NCBI GenBank assembly: GCA_933228675.1
Contig: OW121744.1
Coordinates: 117,017,600 to 117,081,599, forward strand
Length of the DNA: 64,000 bases
Direction of reading: 5' to 3'
Source: Stomorhina lunata
Taxonomy: Eukaryota; Arthropoda; Insecta; Diptera; Rhiniidae
This document shows positions 11,507 through 23,505 of the stretch, piece by piece. Position numbers and translations under genes: made by a program. Below the pieces are notes generated by a model. That model made no database searches. It saw only the letters and a program-made list of their open reading frames with translations, and was not told the origin of the DNA. Numbering within the stretch: the first letter of the stretch is position 1; each line of letters begins with the position of its first letter.

Positions 11507-12555
11507 TTATCTATGTCTTAGTCTATGTCTTAGTCTATGTCTTAGTCTATGTCTTAGTCTATGTCTTAGTCTATGTCTTAGTCTATGTCTTAGTCTATGT
11601 CTTAGTCTATGTCTTAGTCTATGTCTTAGTCTATGTCTTAGTCTATGTCTTAGTCTATGTCTTAGTCTATGTCTTAGTCTATGTCTTAGTCTATGTCTTA
11701 GTCTATGTCTTAGTCTATGTCTTAGTCTATGTCTTAGTCTATGTCTTAGTCTATGTCTTAGTCTATGTCTTAGTCTATGTCTTAGTCTATGTCTTAGTCT
11801 ATGTCTTAGTCTATGTCTTAGTCTATGTCTTAGTCTATGTCTTAGTCTATGTCTATGTCTTAGTCTATGTCTTAGTCTATGTCTATGTCTATGTCTATGT
11901 CTATGTCTATGTCTTAGTCTATGTCTATGTCTTAGTCTATGTCTTAGTCTATGTCTTAGTCTATGTCTTAGTCTATGTCTTAGTCTATGTCTTAGTCTAT
12001 GTCTTAGTCTATGTCTTAGTCTATGTCTTAGTCTATGTCTTAGTCTATGTCTTAGTCTATGTCTTAGTCTATGTCTTAGTCTATGTCTTAGTCTATGTCT
12101 TAGTCTATGTCTTAGTCTATGTCTTAGTCTATGTCTTAGTCTATGTCTTAGTCTATGTCTTAGTCTATGTCTTAGTCTATGTCTTAGTCTATGTCTTAGT
12201 CTATGTCTTAGTATATGTCTTAGTCTATGTCTTAGTCTATGTCTTAGTCTATGTCTTAGTCTATGTCTTAGTCTATGTCTTAGTGTATGTCTTAGTCTAT
12301 GTCTTAGTCTATGTCTTAGTCTATGTCTTAGTGTATGTCTTAGTCTATGTCTTAGTCTATGTCTTAGTCTATGTCTTAGTCTATGTCTTAGTCTATGTCT
12401 TAGTCTATGTCTTAGTCTATGCCTTAGTCTATGTCTTATTCTATGTCTTAGTCTATGTCTTAGTTTATGTCTTAGTCCATCGGAACAATTATTAGTCTAT
12501 ATCTTAGTCTATATCTTGGTCTATGCCTTAGCCTATGTCTTAGTCTATGTCTTTT
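11507..12555 (-). repeat. 12-bp satellite array, right arm (CTATGTCTTAGT)
   Basis: About 80 copies of CTATGTCTTAGT, the exact reverse complement of the left-arm unit. 6-bp subunits (CTATGT) occur in the region 11845-11930. Point variants such as GTATGT occur at about 12213 and 12285-12335. The outer (right) edge again carries CTATATCTTAG variants, mirroring the left arm. The array is interrupted at 12478-12493 by CATCGGAACAATTATT, which also occurs at 12910-12925. Confidence 0.95.
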
Positions 12556-15010
12556 GATAATTCATTTAGGAAGAAACTGAATTGCAACTTGGGCTTCAGA
12601 TAATTTATGTATATCCACGTTTGAGAGGACATTACAAAACATTTGAAGTCAGTTCCAAGACTGCCTTACTCATCTGCCCTAAAGTAATCTGGTATGTTCC
12701 TGTTTCAAAAACATTGACATCTATCATTTGGTGAATTGTATATTTTATCTCTAGAAGAAGGAGCTTGCGAATGGCTAGAGTAGTCCCAACAATTTTTCCG
12801 GAATTTGTAGGGTAGTTCCACGTCTTACTAACTCTTCTGCTTTACAGCTTACAAACATAAGATTTAGGTAGAGAAGCAGAAATATCCCACAAAGCAAATG
12901 AAATCAACACATCGGAACAATTATTGTCAAAACTAAGACAAACGTCCTTGCAATGTAATATCTACCGGCAATTCGGAGAGTACAAGGAATTTAGGGGGAG
13001 TTATATGGCTTTGAAGATCAAACACCTTCAAGGGGACAGAGGCTCAGGCTAAAACTTATACTATGTAATAGACATTGACCAAAACATTCCTTAGAACTAC
13101 CCTTAATTACTTCTTCTAATTATCAAAAAACATAAATACTAATTCTGACATTCTTCTTTCAAATCTTCCACTAGATTGACAAGCTTTTTAAAAGATTTGA
13201 AAAATAAGTTTTCCCTTCAATCATGTATCTTTTTAACAACAACAAATGTCTGGAATCACTTAACTAATTTTTAACTTTTTTTAAGCTTCTTTTCTGTATT
13301 CACAGTCCCCAAACTTAACTAAACTCTGGTCTAAAATAAAATATCGCTTTACGCCTTTGATCTTATCGCTTACAGCGCCTACATGCTGTTATGACAAACA
13401 TATTTCAATTTTTCAAATGCTTAAATACTTACCGAACTCTTTATTTCTTTTAACTAATTAAGATTAAAATGTTCAAATTAATAAAACGACTTAAATACCG
13501 AATTCTTTTCAAACGGACAAAGACAAACGGGGCTTATGGGAAGAAATTTACATATTTGGACTAAAATAACTAAAAACCAGAAAACGACGAGACAAGTTAA
13601 GCCGATGTAAATGACTACTGTATTTTCTCTTTTCTTTTATTTTCTTAATTTTCCACTCTTATCTTTTTCTCTTAACAAAGTTTAAAAACTTTCATAACAC
13701 CCCAAGTGTCAATTTTGGAAAGAAGTTAAGAGGAGCTTCTAGAAAATTTAGGCTTGTAATAACTTCGGCAATGCTAATGATTAATTTGAACTAATTTTTA
13801 AAATATTTCGGAGTACTCGTAAAGACCAAAAGACCTTGTGATATTATAACAGATGTGAACAAATAAATCACTCCTACTTCAGTAAATCAAATAGTGGCTC
13901 CAAAAGCCTTTAAAAGATGAGTCAACATTTAAAAGCCAATTAATTATAGGTTCATCTTAAGAATTACAAAAAGAAAATGTTTTCAAATAAATAAGAAAAT
14001 TTGGTTAGATATTCAAGGGCTAATGATCATGATGATGATCTTTCATTTAAGTGTAATTTCAAAAACGCCTACAGTTTACACAATTTCTAGAATATTGCGT
14101 CAGTTGGTCTAATGTTATAAGAATTAGAACATCCTTTAAAGCCATTAATGTCCTGTCCAATGCTCCTTCTTTAACACTCTTTAGTTTTAAATATTAACTT
14201 ATGTTAGAACTGATCGTACCTGAACTAATTAAAGTTCGGCATAATTTCTATGATCTTTCAGACAATTACCACGAATGATTATAACACATTTTTTAAAACA
14301 TTTTGAACTTGTTGTTGAGCGGGAAAGAGAAGGCAAGCGGCACGCGTATTAATTTTACAACTTTCCCGAAACCTTAACCACCAAGAAAACACTTAAAGGA
14401 TCATCATCATGATCATTTTTATATATGTACATATACATAAGTGAATGAAATAAAGAAAAGAATGAGGAGAAAGAGAGATGGCAGGATCTAACTACTTTGG
14501 TGGCTTAGCGCGGCGTTTATTCCTTTAACAACAACATTTGCGCAGGCGTAACATTTACTTTTTTTGGTTTCTTTTGTCGCTTTTGTTGTATTGTTGTTAA
14601 TGTTGGTGTTCTTATTAACGCTTATTGTCGATTATTGTGTGTATATTTAGAGTTTATTATGTACTGCCCTGCCCGTTTTGTTCTTTCACACATGCATATG
14701 GTCATGATGATACAATAAACTGCGGTAGACATTTTGGTGGCAATTGTTGTCGGCAAATGCTTGAATGCTTCGCTTACTTTCAAAGGCATTCAACGCCTCA
14801 TCATCATCATCGTCATCATCAGGCGAAGGTGGCAAGTTAAGTCATTGTTGTTTGCGTTGCGTTACGTTACGTTTCATTTGGTTGCATTTGCCTTTGATTT
14901 AATTGTGGTTGTGTGGCAATAATAATGCAACATTGAAAATCATATAAGTATGAAATCGAATAAAGAACTAAATGCCGATATTTATGTTTTCACTTTTCAA
15001 TGGAAGGACA
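12556..15010. other. Gene-free intergenic DNA
   Basis: No supportable gene. There are GATCATGATGATGATC (about 14025) and CATCATCATGATCATT (about 14403) palindromic stretches, and CATCATCATCATCGTCATCATCAG at about 14798-14821 (CAT-type low complexity). The open frames at 14625-14840 and 14734-14922 arise from these simple repeats. Confidence 0.55.
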
Positions 15011-15018
15011 TAAGTATT

Positions 15019-15301
15019 GGGTGGTCAATAGTTGGGAGGTACTCGTTCGTTTGACCACACATTTGTAGCAGGGAATTTTCTCACGAAAATTATTTCTCAA
15101 GCATTTTTATATTGGCCAAGTTTGAAGAAAATTTTTACCTATTGCTACTAAAACGTTCAACAAAAGCGATCAATAACTATCACACTAAATTGGATCATAA
15201 ATCACTTGCATAATATGTGACTCATGTGCTATATAATAAAAGCTCGTGTTTTTTAGAGTGTCCCAAGTTTAAGTTGACGTCCCTGTTTTATTTGACCACC
15301 C
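15019..15301. mobile_element. Possible short MITE with GGGTGGTCAA ends
   Basis: A 283-bp segment that begins GGGTGGTCAATA and ends TATTTGACCACCC, an imperfect inverted repeat of about 13 bp. A further TTTGACCAC lies inside the left end at about 15050. No clear target duplication or coding capacity is visible, so the element call is tentative. Confidence 0.4.
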
Positions 15302-16800
15302 ATTCATCAGTAGATAGTTGCTTTTTGTTTATAGTTTTCTTTGAAATTTCATTATGAATCGACTTACACCAGAGCCAATTTGGCGAATGGGCTGAAACAT
15401 AAAATGATATTCATTTTGAATATCCATTCAACATTTTATTTTTCGATTAAGCCCATTTCTGGCAAATAAGGAGAAGCTTTTGTAGAAACACCATTACATC
15501 CGTAGAAAATTACTGAGATCGAGATCGTCTAATTTAACTCCGTTGTACTAATTTCTTTGGGGTTATGTTAAATCACTTGTTTGCGTCGACAAACCACAAA
15601 CAATTGAACTCCTGAAAATCAACAGTTATCGGAGAAATACGACAGTAAATGCTGAAAATGTTATTATAAATTAGTGCTCCAGATTGCACATTTTTAAGCT
15701 TATCCATTTAGAGATTATTCTAAATATTTCTAAATCTGATCCTATTATTTTATTTGTAACTCACTACTCCGGTACTTTTCTTAAAGGCTTTGGTAGAGCT
15801 CGATAAAATAATTAATATCATTCGACAAAGCGATCGTGCGAATGTTTTCGGTACTGCTTTTTAAATAAAGGCTACATTTTTAACTAACAAGTAAGGATTC
15901 ATATTTGACAATAAGGATCCACATTTGACTTTATGTAATCCCATCCCAAACTACATATGTATATATATATATATATATTTTTTCCATTAGTCATCTAAAG
16001 AGATCATCTAATAACATTAAATGAGAATAACTATCTTCATAGTTTCATTTAGATCACACGATCTGTCATGATTCAGATCTTCCTTTTTTTAAGTAATCCA
16101 TTCAGTTATCACAAAGATTCCAAAATCAGATCTTCTTGTCACGATTTCCTTATTTCAGAAGTCCCTTTATTTTATTAGAAATGCATTGGCTAAAACCGAT
16201 TTATATCTTCGATAAGGAAATATGTGGCCACTAGATCTAATCTGAATGGGATCACTATTCGCTTATATTTCTGAAGGTCGTTTAAATGAGCCCTTCATTG
16301 GTACTATTCATACACTATAGCTGAAGGCTTTGAACCTTGTACAAATTTTTAATATCATAGACAAATAGCTCTACATAATATAGAGTACGATAAAAGGAGG
16401 ATCACACAAATTGGAGGATCACATCCGTTTACAAAGATGAGCATTTCCAAAGAACTACAATATTTAACGAAAGTGTAGTATCTCTAAACATATCACGATC
16501 TATCACGAGTTCTGCGAGGATTTTCTATCATATTCAAGAATATATATGTATATCCTCAATTATGGGTTGCTTTTTACTTTAAATAAGATGATACTAAATT
16601 TTTACGATTTTTACCAGAATTACTTTTTTGTGTTTGGTAAACTGACCTAATCTTCCAGAGGAGTTTTATGAGTTATATAGTTTGATTTTGGAATCAGAAT
16701 TTCTTAGCACTTACGTTGAGATCCAACAATGTTCTTGATTTCATAAAGTCTACTATATATTCCGGAATTGTGCAATTGGTCTTAAGGATTTTTGATATAA
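15302..16800. other. Gene-free intergenic DNA
   Basis: No supportable gene. A TA dinucleotide run lies at about 15957-15979. The right end grades into the diverged tandem repeat that follows. Confidence 0.55.
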
Positions 16801-16809
16801 TATTCCAAT

Positions 16810-17700
16810 ATTCTGAACAACACTTTTCCAAATATTAGAAAATAATGTTGATTTTTGCGTAAAATTAACAACGTTCCATATATCGGTCAATGGATTTGAA
16901 AATTGGATGTACTTCCAAATCAAAGAACTAATTGTAGGTGAATCTCTGAACTAATTGTTTGGACTGAAGAATTCGTGATCAAAAATGTGATATTGTTGCA
17001 GGTCTTGCGAATATTAGAAAAAAAAAATTAAAATTCTGTACATAGGAAAATCAGGACTTAAGTCCAGTTCAAAGAATGTCGAGGATTAGGACCTGATTGT
17101 ATGGATTCTGAAGTGATTATATGTTCATTACATAATTTCAAAATCTTTTAAGTACGAAGTATATTACTTAGAATGTTTTGGGTGAACCTCTTGCGAATAT
17201 CAAAAACATAACTTCGTTGTTTATATAAAAAGATAGTAATTCCAAGAATGTCGTAGATTTATTCCAGATAACATAAAGCTTTTTATAGGGACTAAACCAA
17301 TTAAAGAATCAAAACATCACTAAAAGCTTTAAAGTGCATCGGGGTTGTTAAGTTTGGACTAAAGGAGTTTTCAGAAACCAGTGATCATCCTTGGTAAATC
17401 TCTTCCAAATATTACAAATGCAACATCGATTCTTTACGTAAGAATATGCTATTAAAAATTCATATAATTTGATCGAATTGGAACATCTAAATGTTTACTT
17501 CCAGATTCAGGAATGTCGTAGATTTAGGACCTCATTGTATGAAGCTTCTGCTTCACTGAATTTACTAAAATATATCCGAATTTATTCGCTTAGGCTTAAA
17601 GAAACTACTGATATCTATTCCTTGGAAAGTTTTCGGCAAATCTATTTCGAATATTTAAAACATAACCTAGATTATTTACGAAATAAAGTTTGTAGTTCCT
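16810..17700. repeat. Diverged ~180-240-bp tandem repeat
   Basis: A recurring block with (C/G)AATATTAGAAAA followed by GTTGATTTTTGCG-like sequence appears near 16830, 17007, 17190, 17405 and 17648. A second anchor, GAATGTCGTAGATTTAGGAC, appears with variation near 17073, 17236 and 17509. Units are strongly diverged. The frame at 17469-17702 is simply the best-preserved unit. Confidence 0.6.
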
Positions 17701-19123
17701 AATAATTATCTTTATAATTTGCATTCTCACTGTTATCTCAACGCTCCATCGAAACTCATGGCGCGAATGGTTTGATTAGAAGATTTCAAATAACTCGTTC
17801 AAAGGGTTTGGGAGATCTAATGATACAACCGTGGCTGGATTAGTCTTTATTAGTATTAACTTCTGATTCTGTGTACTCCAGTACCTGAACAAATTCTAGA
17901 AAAAAAAACTTTATTGAATTATTAAAATATTAAAAATTGTAAAACTATAACTTCCTGCTATCCTTATAACCTCAAATTGATCGAATCAAGTTATTTTAAG
18001 TCTTTGGTAGTAATTCACTTGCTTGTTGCCTTAACTCTTAACTGCTAATGCCAAATTAATACCCTCAAAAGTGGCAGTTCTAAAACCTATTAAAGGAATT
18101 ACTTAAATTCTCTACACCATATGCAAATTCTGGCCAGGAAAAACTGCAAACTCCATCATCAAGAACCAGCTAAAAAAAGAAAGAAAGAAGAAACTACTAA
18201 AAAAAGCAACAAGCCAAGGCATTGGAAATGGAAATTAAATCAAAATAACTGTCGGCTTAGGTCAAAACATCAAAAAGAAATGTTAAATAACTGTGAAAAA
18301 TCAATGAAAAACCAACCATTTTTCCATTTTGCAAACAAGATTCTTCTTTTTCTTCTTCTTCTCTTAACTGTCTGTCTGTCAGTCTTTTATATGAAGAACA
18401 CAAAATTGTACCATAAATTGGTAAATGGTCAACGAGTGTGGTAAAAAATCAGAGGGTTGGTCTCCGTGGGTTATTGAAGTAACCCTGAATGAAGGAACGG
18501 GAAAGATAATTTCATTTAGCAGCCATTGTTTATTGTGAATCAATAAGGTCTCTTTTTCTCTTGTGTATTGTAAGGGAGTATAGAAATTCGAGAATGTTAA
18601 AAAGGGAGAGAATGATATTTTGTATGATCATAAGTTTTGTTGTTTCTCTCTTGTATTTGTTGTGAGTTTCTGTGATAAGTTTGTTGTTATTGTCTTTCAA
18701 GCGTGGGTTATTCTTGTTGTTTTTTGGGCAATTGTTTGTAGTTTTTGTTTTGTGTGTTTTACATTGTTCGGGAGTGAAGAGAGAAATTCTCAACTTTTCA
18801 TTTTACTCTTAGCACTGACCATTTCTAAATCAGTATCAACTAGACTAGCAAACAAGTCACATCTTATAGAAATATAAGAAGTGGAAAATAAATAAAAATA
18901 AACCAAATGTTATAAAATCTTCTTTAACATTTTAAAAACATTCTTAAACTTAATTCAAAAAATACGAAAATATACCTATTTTGTTTAACCCAAGTATTTG
19001 AATTTATAATAACAAACAAGTGCCGTGAATTAAGAATTTTCAAAAATAAGAATTTGAAGTCATCTATTGGATTACTCTATTTCTCTCTACAAGATCGTCA
19101 TCAATAGCTACAAATATTAAAAT
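17701..19123. other. Upstream region of gsb
   Basis: No separate gene can be supported. The 107-residue frame at 18121-18444 is Lys/Asn-rich at the start and ends in a Leu-run hydrophobic stretch; I recognise no family, and it lies in low-complexity purine/pyrimidine sequence. This interval presumably holds the gsb leader and proximal control DNA, but I cannot name individual sites beyond a possible TATA box at 18911. Confidence 0.5.
18911..18917 (+). promoter_or_regulatory. Possible TATA box for gsb
   Basis: TATAAAA lies 207 bp upstream of the gsb start codon. A start site about 30 bp downstream would give a leader of roughly 180 nt. There is no strong initiator at that spacing, and the whole region is AT-rich, so a chance match is quite possible. 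Confidence 0.22.
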
Positions 19124-21568
19124 ATGGCTGTCTCAACTCTAAATATGACTCCCTATTTTGCTGGATATCCCTTTCAAGGTAATAATTTTTACAAAACTCA
19201 ATATAAAATTTCAAAAATATTTTTTAAAAACAAAACGCAAGTTTATTTTGTGCTGGATCATGTTATTGATCGTGCTTAAAATTCCTCAAAAATCTTACAC
19301 ACACACACACACCCAATCACTGTTAACTCAGGCTTTTCTTATCAAAATTATTAAGCTGATCATGATGGCTCTCCTCTTTTATGTTTTCTTCATCATAACT
19401 CCATCCATCCAAGAGGAGCGATCATTGATCTTATAAATGTTAAATTGTATTTATATTGTTGCTCATCACGTTTAAGATCATAATGATCATCATTCTTTGT
19501 TTACGTTTATCATCATAATGAAGTTTGACGTTTAAGCTTTACACATGTTTTTTGATTTCTTCTGTTGTTGTTGTTATTGCTGTTTCTTTTTCTTTTTTTG
19601 TTGTTTGTAAAGTTTCAAAAACCTTTTTCTGCCAGACGTTTTGGCGCGTTCGGCTTGAAGCTTTGATCTTGCTGTTTATAGCCAGCCTGAGTGCCTCAAA
19701 GATCACCTTAACTTTCTTCTTTATTTTTTTATATTAAAAAAATCATCTTCTGTGTGATTAACTTGCACAGCTGGAGTATTTTTGTATTTTTTTGTTTGAT
19801 CTTCTCAAGCCTGATCTGGCTATTCTTATGACTTAAGAATGTTTCAAGTCAATTCTTTAATTTAAATTTTAACAGCAACAAAAGATTTGTTATTTTATTT
19901 TTTTAGCCCTTTTCAAGATTGATTTGCAAATTGCATAAATTCATATGCAAAATATTTTCTTTAAATTTAAATTCTCATTCTCTCTCATTCCCGCTCCCAT
20001 TGGCTTAAGTCCGGCTTAAGGATTATCCTGTTAGCCCACTTTTGTTTCAAGCCAACAATACTAATTGCTTGTAAATATCAGACCTTGGGTGATCGTGTGT
20101 GTGGGATTTTAGGCAATTATTTTCTGGGACAAAGAAATTGAGCAATTTCATATCAAGATCTTTAAATCCTATTTAAATAAATCTCTCTTTTTGTTTTCTT
20201 TTTTTTAGAATTTACTTGTGTAGCAATTTACTTATACAAAATCTTTCTTTTATTTCTATTTTAGGACAAGGTCGTGTCAATCAATTGGGTGGTGTTTTCA
20301 TTAACGGCCGTCCCTTGCCCAATCATATACGCCGTCAAATCGTGGAAATGGCTGCCGCCGGTGTTCGTCCCTGTGTCATTTCCCGTCAATTGCGCGTTTC
20401 TCATGGCTGTGTTTCCAAGATCTTGAATCGTTATCAGGAAACTGGTTCCATACGTCCCGGTGTTATTGGTGGCAGCAAACCTCGTGTAGCCACTCCTGAT
20501 ATTGAAACCAAAATTGAAGAAATGAAACAAGAAAATCCTGGCATCTTCAGCTGGGAAATCCGTGCTAAATTGATTGAATCCGGTATGTGCGATAAGAATA
20601 CCGCTCCCTCTGTCAGCAGCATTAGCCGTTTATTGCGTGGTGGCCGTATCGAGGGTGGTCTTAATGGTCACTCCATTGATGGCATTTTGGGACCCATGTC
20701 TGGCAATTCTGGTGAAGACAGTGAAGATGATAGTGAACCTGGTGTAGAATTAAAACGCAAACAAAGACGCTCTCGCACCACCTTTAACAACGAGCAAATT
20801 GATGCCTTAGAACGCATTTTTGCCCGTACTCAATATCCTGATGTTTACACTCGCGAAGAGTTGGCTCAAAGCACTGGCTTAACTGAGGCTAGAGTACAGG
20901 TATGGTTCTCCAACAGACGTGCTCGTCTACGCAAGCAATTGAACACCCAACAAGTTCCTGGTTTTACTTCTTCGGCCTCATTCAATCCCTCAACTGCCAG
21001 CCAATATCCCAGTCATCATATGTCTGCTTCAGCTGCCCATAATATGGGTTTGTATGCCCAATCAGCAGGCTCTTGGCCCATGAGCAATGGTTATGAGCAA
21101 AACCATACCTATTCCCACTCATCTGGTTCCTTGGCTTCCATGTCACCCAACAGCACCTCAAGCTCCAGTTCAGCAGCTCACTCTCCTCTCCAGCCCTCAA
21201 ACAATCAAGTCAATAACAGCTCATCTCCCTCCCATACTACAACGCCTAGCAGCAACAATCAACAAAACTACCTCTCGGGATCTTCATATGCTCAAGTTAA
21301 TCCAGCTCAAAATTCGGCAACCTACACCAGCTCTTCCTACAGCATGCCCACAGCTACCTCTGCTTTTTCTTCCACACCTGCAGAACAGCTGCGTTCTCAA
21401 TTTGCCTCTGCTGCTAATGTAGCTGCTCATCATCATGCTTCCTCCTGGGATAGTTACAACTTTGCCAACTCCTTTTTTCCCTCCAGCAACAATCACATGA
21501 ACTCCTACCATCAACCCATTGTAGATCCCAAGGCCTCGGCTTCCTCTTATCCCTACTTTGGTTTTTAA
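19124..21568 (+). CDS. gsb: Gooseberry (Pax3/7-type paired-box homeodomain transcription factor), two exons
   Basis: Spliced gene: exon 1 is 19124-19178, exon 2 is 20265-21568, joined in phase 1, giving 452 residues. The start ATG has an in-frame TAA two codons upstream. Its first 18 residues ([18 protein letters not shown]) differ from my recollection of Drosophila Gsb at two positions, and the junction restores [10 protein letters not shown]. The paired domain spans about residues 19-145, the octapeptide HSIDGILG is 154-161, an acidic linker follows, and the homeodomain is 185-244 with WFSN, so position 50 is Ser as in Prd-class proteins. The C-terminal half is rich in Ser, Asn, Thr and Pro and ends in SSYPYFGF, close to the fly end. 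In Drosophila the protein is a nuclear DNA-binding segment-polarity factor that sustains wingless expression and patterns the ventral nerve cord; that role is inferred here. gsb-neuro and prd are the nearest alternatives, but the N- and C-termini fit gsb. Confidence 0.96.
19179..20264 (+). other. gsb intron 1
   Basis: 1,086-bp intron. The donor reads CAAG|GTAATA at 19179 and the acceptor is a pyrimidine-rich tract ending TTTTAG at 20264. The removed sequence interrupts the Gly codon that opens the paired domain. It contains a short CA run near 19299-19312, several ATGATCAT-type palindromes (about 19350-19520) and long T-rich stretches. The open frame continues upstream of the acceptor to a Met at 20216, but that part has no similarity to Gsb and is intronic. 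Confidence 0.92.
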
Positions 21569-21588
21569 TTCTAAATTGAATTAATTTA

Positions 21589-21594
21589 AATAAA
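21589..21594 (+). terminator. Possible poly(A) signal of gsb
   Basis: AATAAA occurs 20 bp after the gsb stop codon. It is the first canonical hexamer downstream, but a 3' UTR this short would be unusual for a developmental regulator. A more distal, non-canonical signal is equally possible. Confidence 0.3.
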
Positions 21595-21599
21595 TTCCT

Positions 21600-22920
21600 C
21601 ATTTATCTTTAAGTTAATGATCAATTTAAATTCTATAATCAAAAATTTTAAGCCCAAATCTTATCTATTCTAACATTTTATGGGCGTTAATTTATTTTGT
21701 TTTTCGATCTTTCTTCTTGTAATTGTATATAATATTTTGTGTATTTTTGTTAATTGGAACATTTATCTTAATTTTATTTTTTTTTTTCGAATCTTATTAA
21801 TTTTATTTGTATTAATTTTAATTCGTTTAAGAGAAAACAAGACTTTTTGTAATTTGTATAGAGATTTTCCTGATTATGATTTAAGTTAATTTGTGAATGT
21901 TTTTCTTTTGAGAAAAACCAATGAGTTTTTGAGACTGTTTTAAATTATTTAAGTTTTAATTTAGTTTATAAGTTTTTTTGTCGTATTCTTAAGTAGTTTT
22001 AAGCCTTTAAAGGGTTGATGCCTTTTGTTTGTTTTTTAAAAAAATACATGAAAATTTTAATTAAAAAATTATTGAGTTTTTGAATTTGGGAATGTTTTAT
22101 AATACTTTTAGGGTAACTCTCACTAACTTTAACTAGCCCCTTCAAACATTTCAGTAGGTTTTGCGCGATTGAAAGCCCTGATGATCTTTAATTTAACATT
22201 TTTTATTCTGCGGCATTAATAATACTTCCATTACACTCCATATATATAGTCGTAGGATCGAATATTCCTATCTTATCAGGCAGAAGTATAAATAACTAGA
22301 AAAAGCTTAGACTCACATTGATCTTATAACATTAGATAATTTTAAAACAAACATGGCCCATTTATAGTAGTTAACGCTTTCTTGGTATCCCTACCGCATT
22401 ACAAACTACTCAAGCCCTCACATGGCTCGAAGTATTTGTGTTGCATGCTCAAAGATACAACATTTATAGTAATAACTACTACTACTATGGGGAAAGATGT
22501 ATGTATACCTCTGTCATTGCCAACCCTAGTTAATCTGAGTGCTTATCATCTGGATAATAACAATTATTTTCTGTTCGATCTACTTGAACGTTCGTAAAGT
22601 AGAGTCATTCATTAAAGCTTTTGGGTCGCTTTAACAAAACGTTTGGGAGCCTAATTACCCCTATTTTCAATCCTTGTAGGTTCTACAAAGGAATCATATA
22701 TAATACCCAAGTGACGCCGCCTTCATCTAAACCGAATCTAACATTAACCAACAAATATATTCTTCCAAGAAAACCATCCGAATTTATTAAAATTATAAAG
22801 AAATATTTTAAAGTAAGGGATCAAATGCCAAAATTTTCGACTCACCCAACTCAAGTCTTTTGGGTTGTTTATCCAACATTGGGGACGGATAACAACCCAA
22901 AACTATACCAAAATGTGTAG
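21600..22920. other. gsb 3' flank
   Basis: AT-rich DNA without a supportable gene; the first few hundred bases may be gsb 3' UTR. The frame at 22621-22920 shows no recognisable domain and runs into the minisatellite. Confidence 0.5.
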
Positions 22921-22924
22921 CTAT

Positions 22925-23505
22925 GTCGATCTACTAAGTCATCTTGAACTTCTGATTTATCTCGGACTTCTGAGCCATCTCAAACTGCTTTGTTATCCCG
23001 ATCTGCTGAGTCATCTCAAAGTGCTGAGTCATCTCGAACAGCTGAGTCATCTTAAACTGCTGAGTCATCTCGAACTTCTGAGTCATCTTAAACTGCTGAG
23101 TCATCCTAAACTGCTGAGTCATCTTGAACTGCTAAGTCATCTTTAAGTGCTAAGTCATCTCAAACTTCTGAGTCATCTTAAACTGGGAAGCTATCTTAAA
23201 CTCTGAAGTTATCTTAAACTGCTAAGTAATCCAAAACTGCTGAGTCATCTCGAATTGCTGACTCATCATAAACTGCTGATTCATCTGGAATCGCTGAGTC
23301 ATCTCAAACTGATGAATCATGCCGAACAGCTGAGTGATTTAGAATTGATGACTAATCTTGAACTGCTGAGTCATCTTGAACTGCAAAGTCACCTTGAACT
23401 GCTGAGTCATCTTGAACTGCTGAGTCATCAAGAACTGCTGAGTCATCTTGAACTGCTGAGTCATCTTGAACTTCTAAGTCATCTAGAAATGCTGTATCAT
23501 CTAGC
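22925..23505. repeat. 18-bp minisatellite with repeated TGAGTCA
   Basis: About thirty imperfect copies of TGAGTCATCTTGAACTGC. By my count about fifteen copies keep TGAGTCA exactly and one has TGACTCA; the rest have TAAGTCA or other changes. TGA(C/G)TCA is the consensus for AP-1 (Fos/Jun) factors. The period is divisible by three, so both strands give repetitive frames (SHLELL on +, MTQQFE on -), which I do not regard as genes. Confidence 0.9.

Noticed and set aside
9536..12555. CRISPR-like array
   Set aside because: Repeats are contiguous 12-bp units without spacers, in eukaryotic DNA.
18121..18444. 107-residue Lys-rich frame upstream of gsb
   Set aside because: Low-complexity AAG/AAA codons, a Leu run from a CTT repeat, no known family and no conserved start context. 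Kept only as part of the upstream region.
20216..20264. Upstream Met at 20216 as the gsb start
   Set aside because: The residues before the acceptor are unlike Gsb. The exon at 19124-19178 gives the conserved N-terminus and a correct phase-1 junction.
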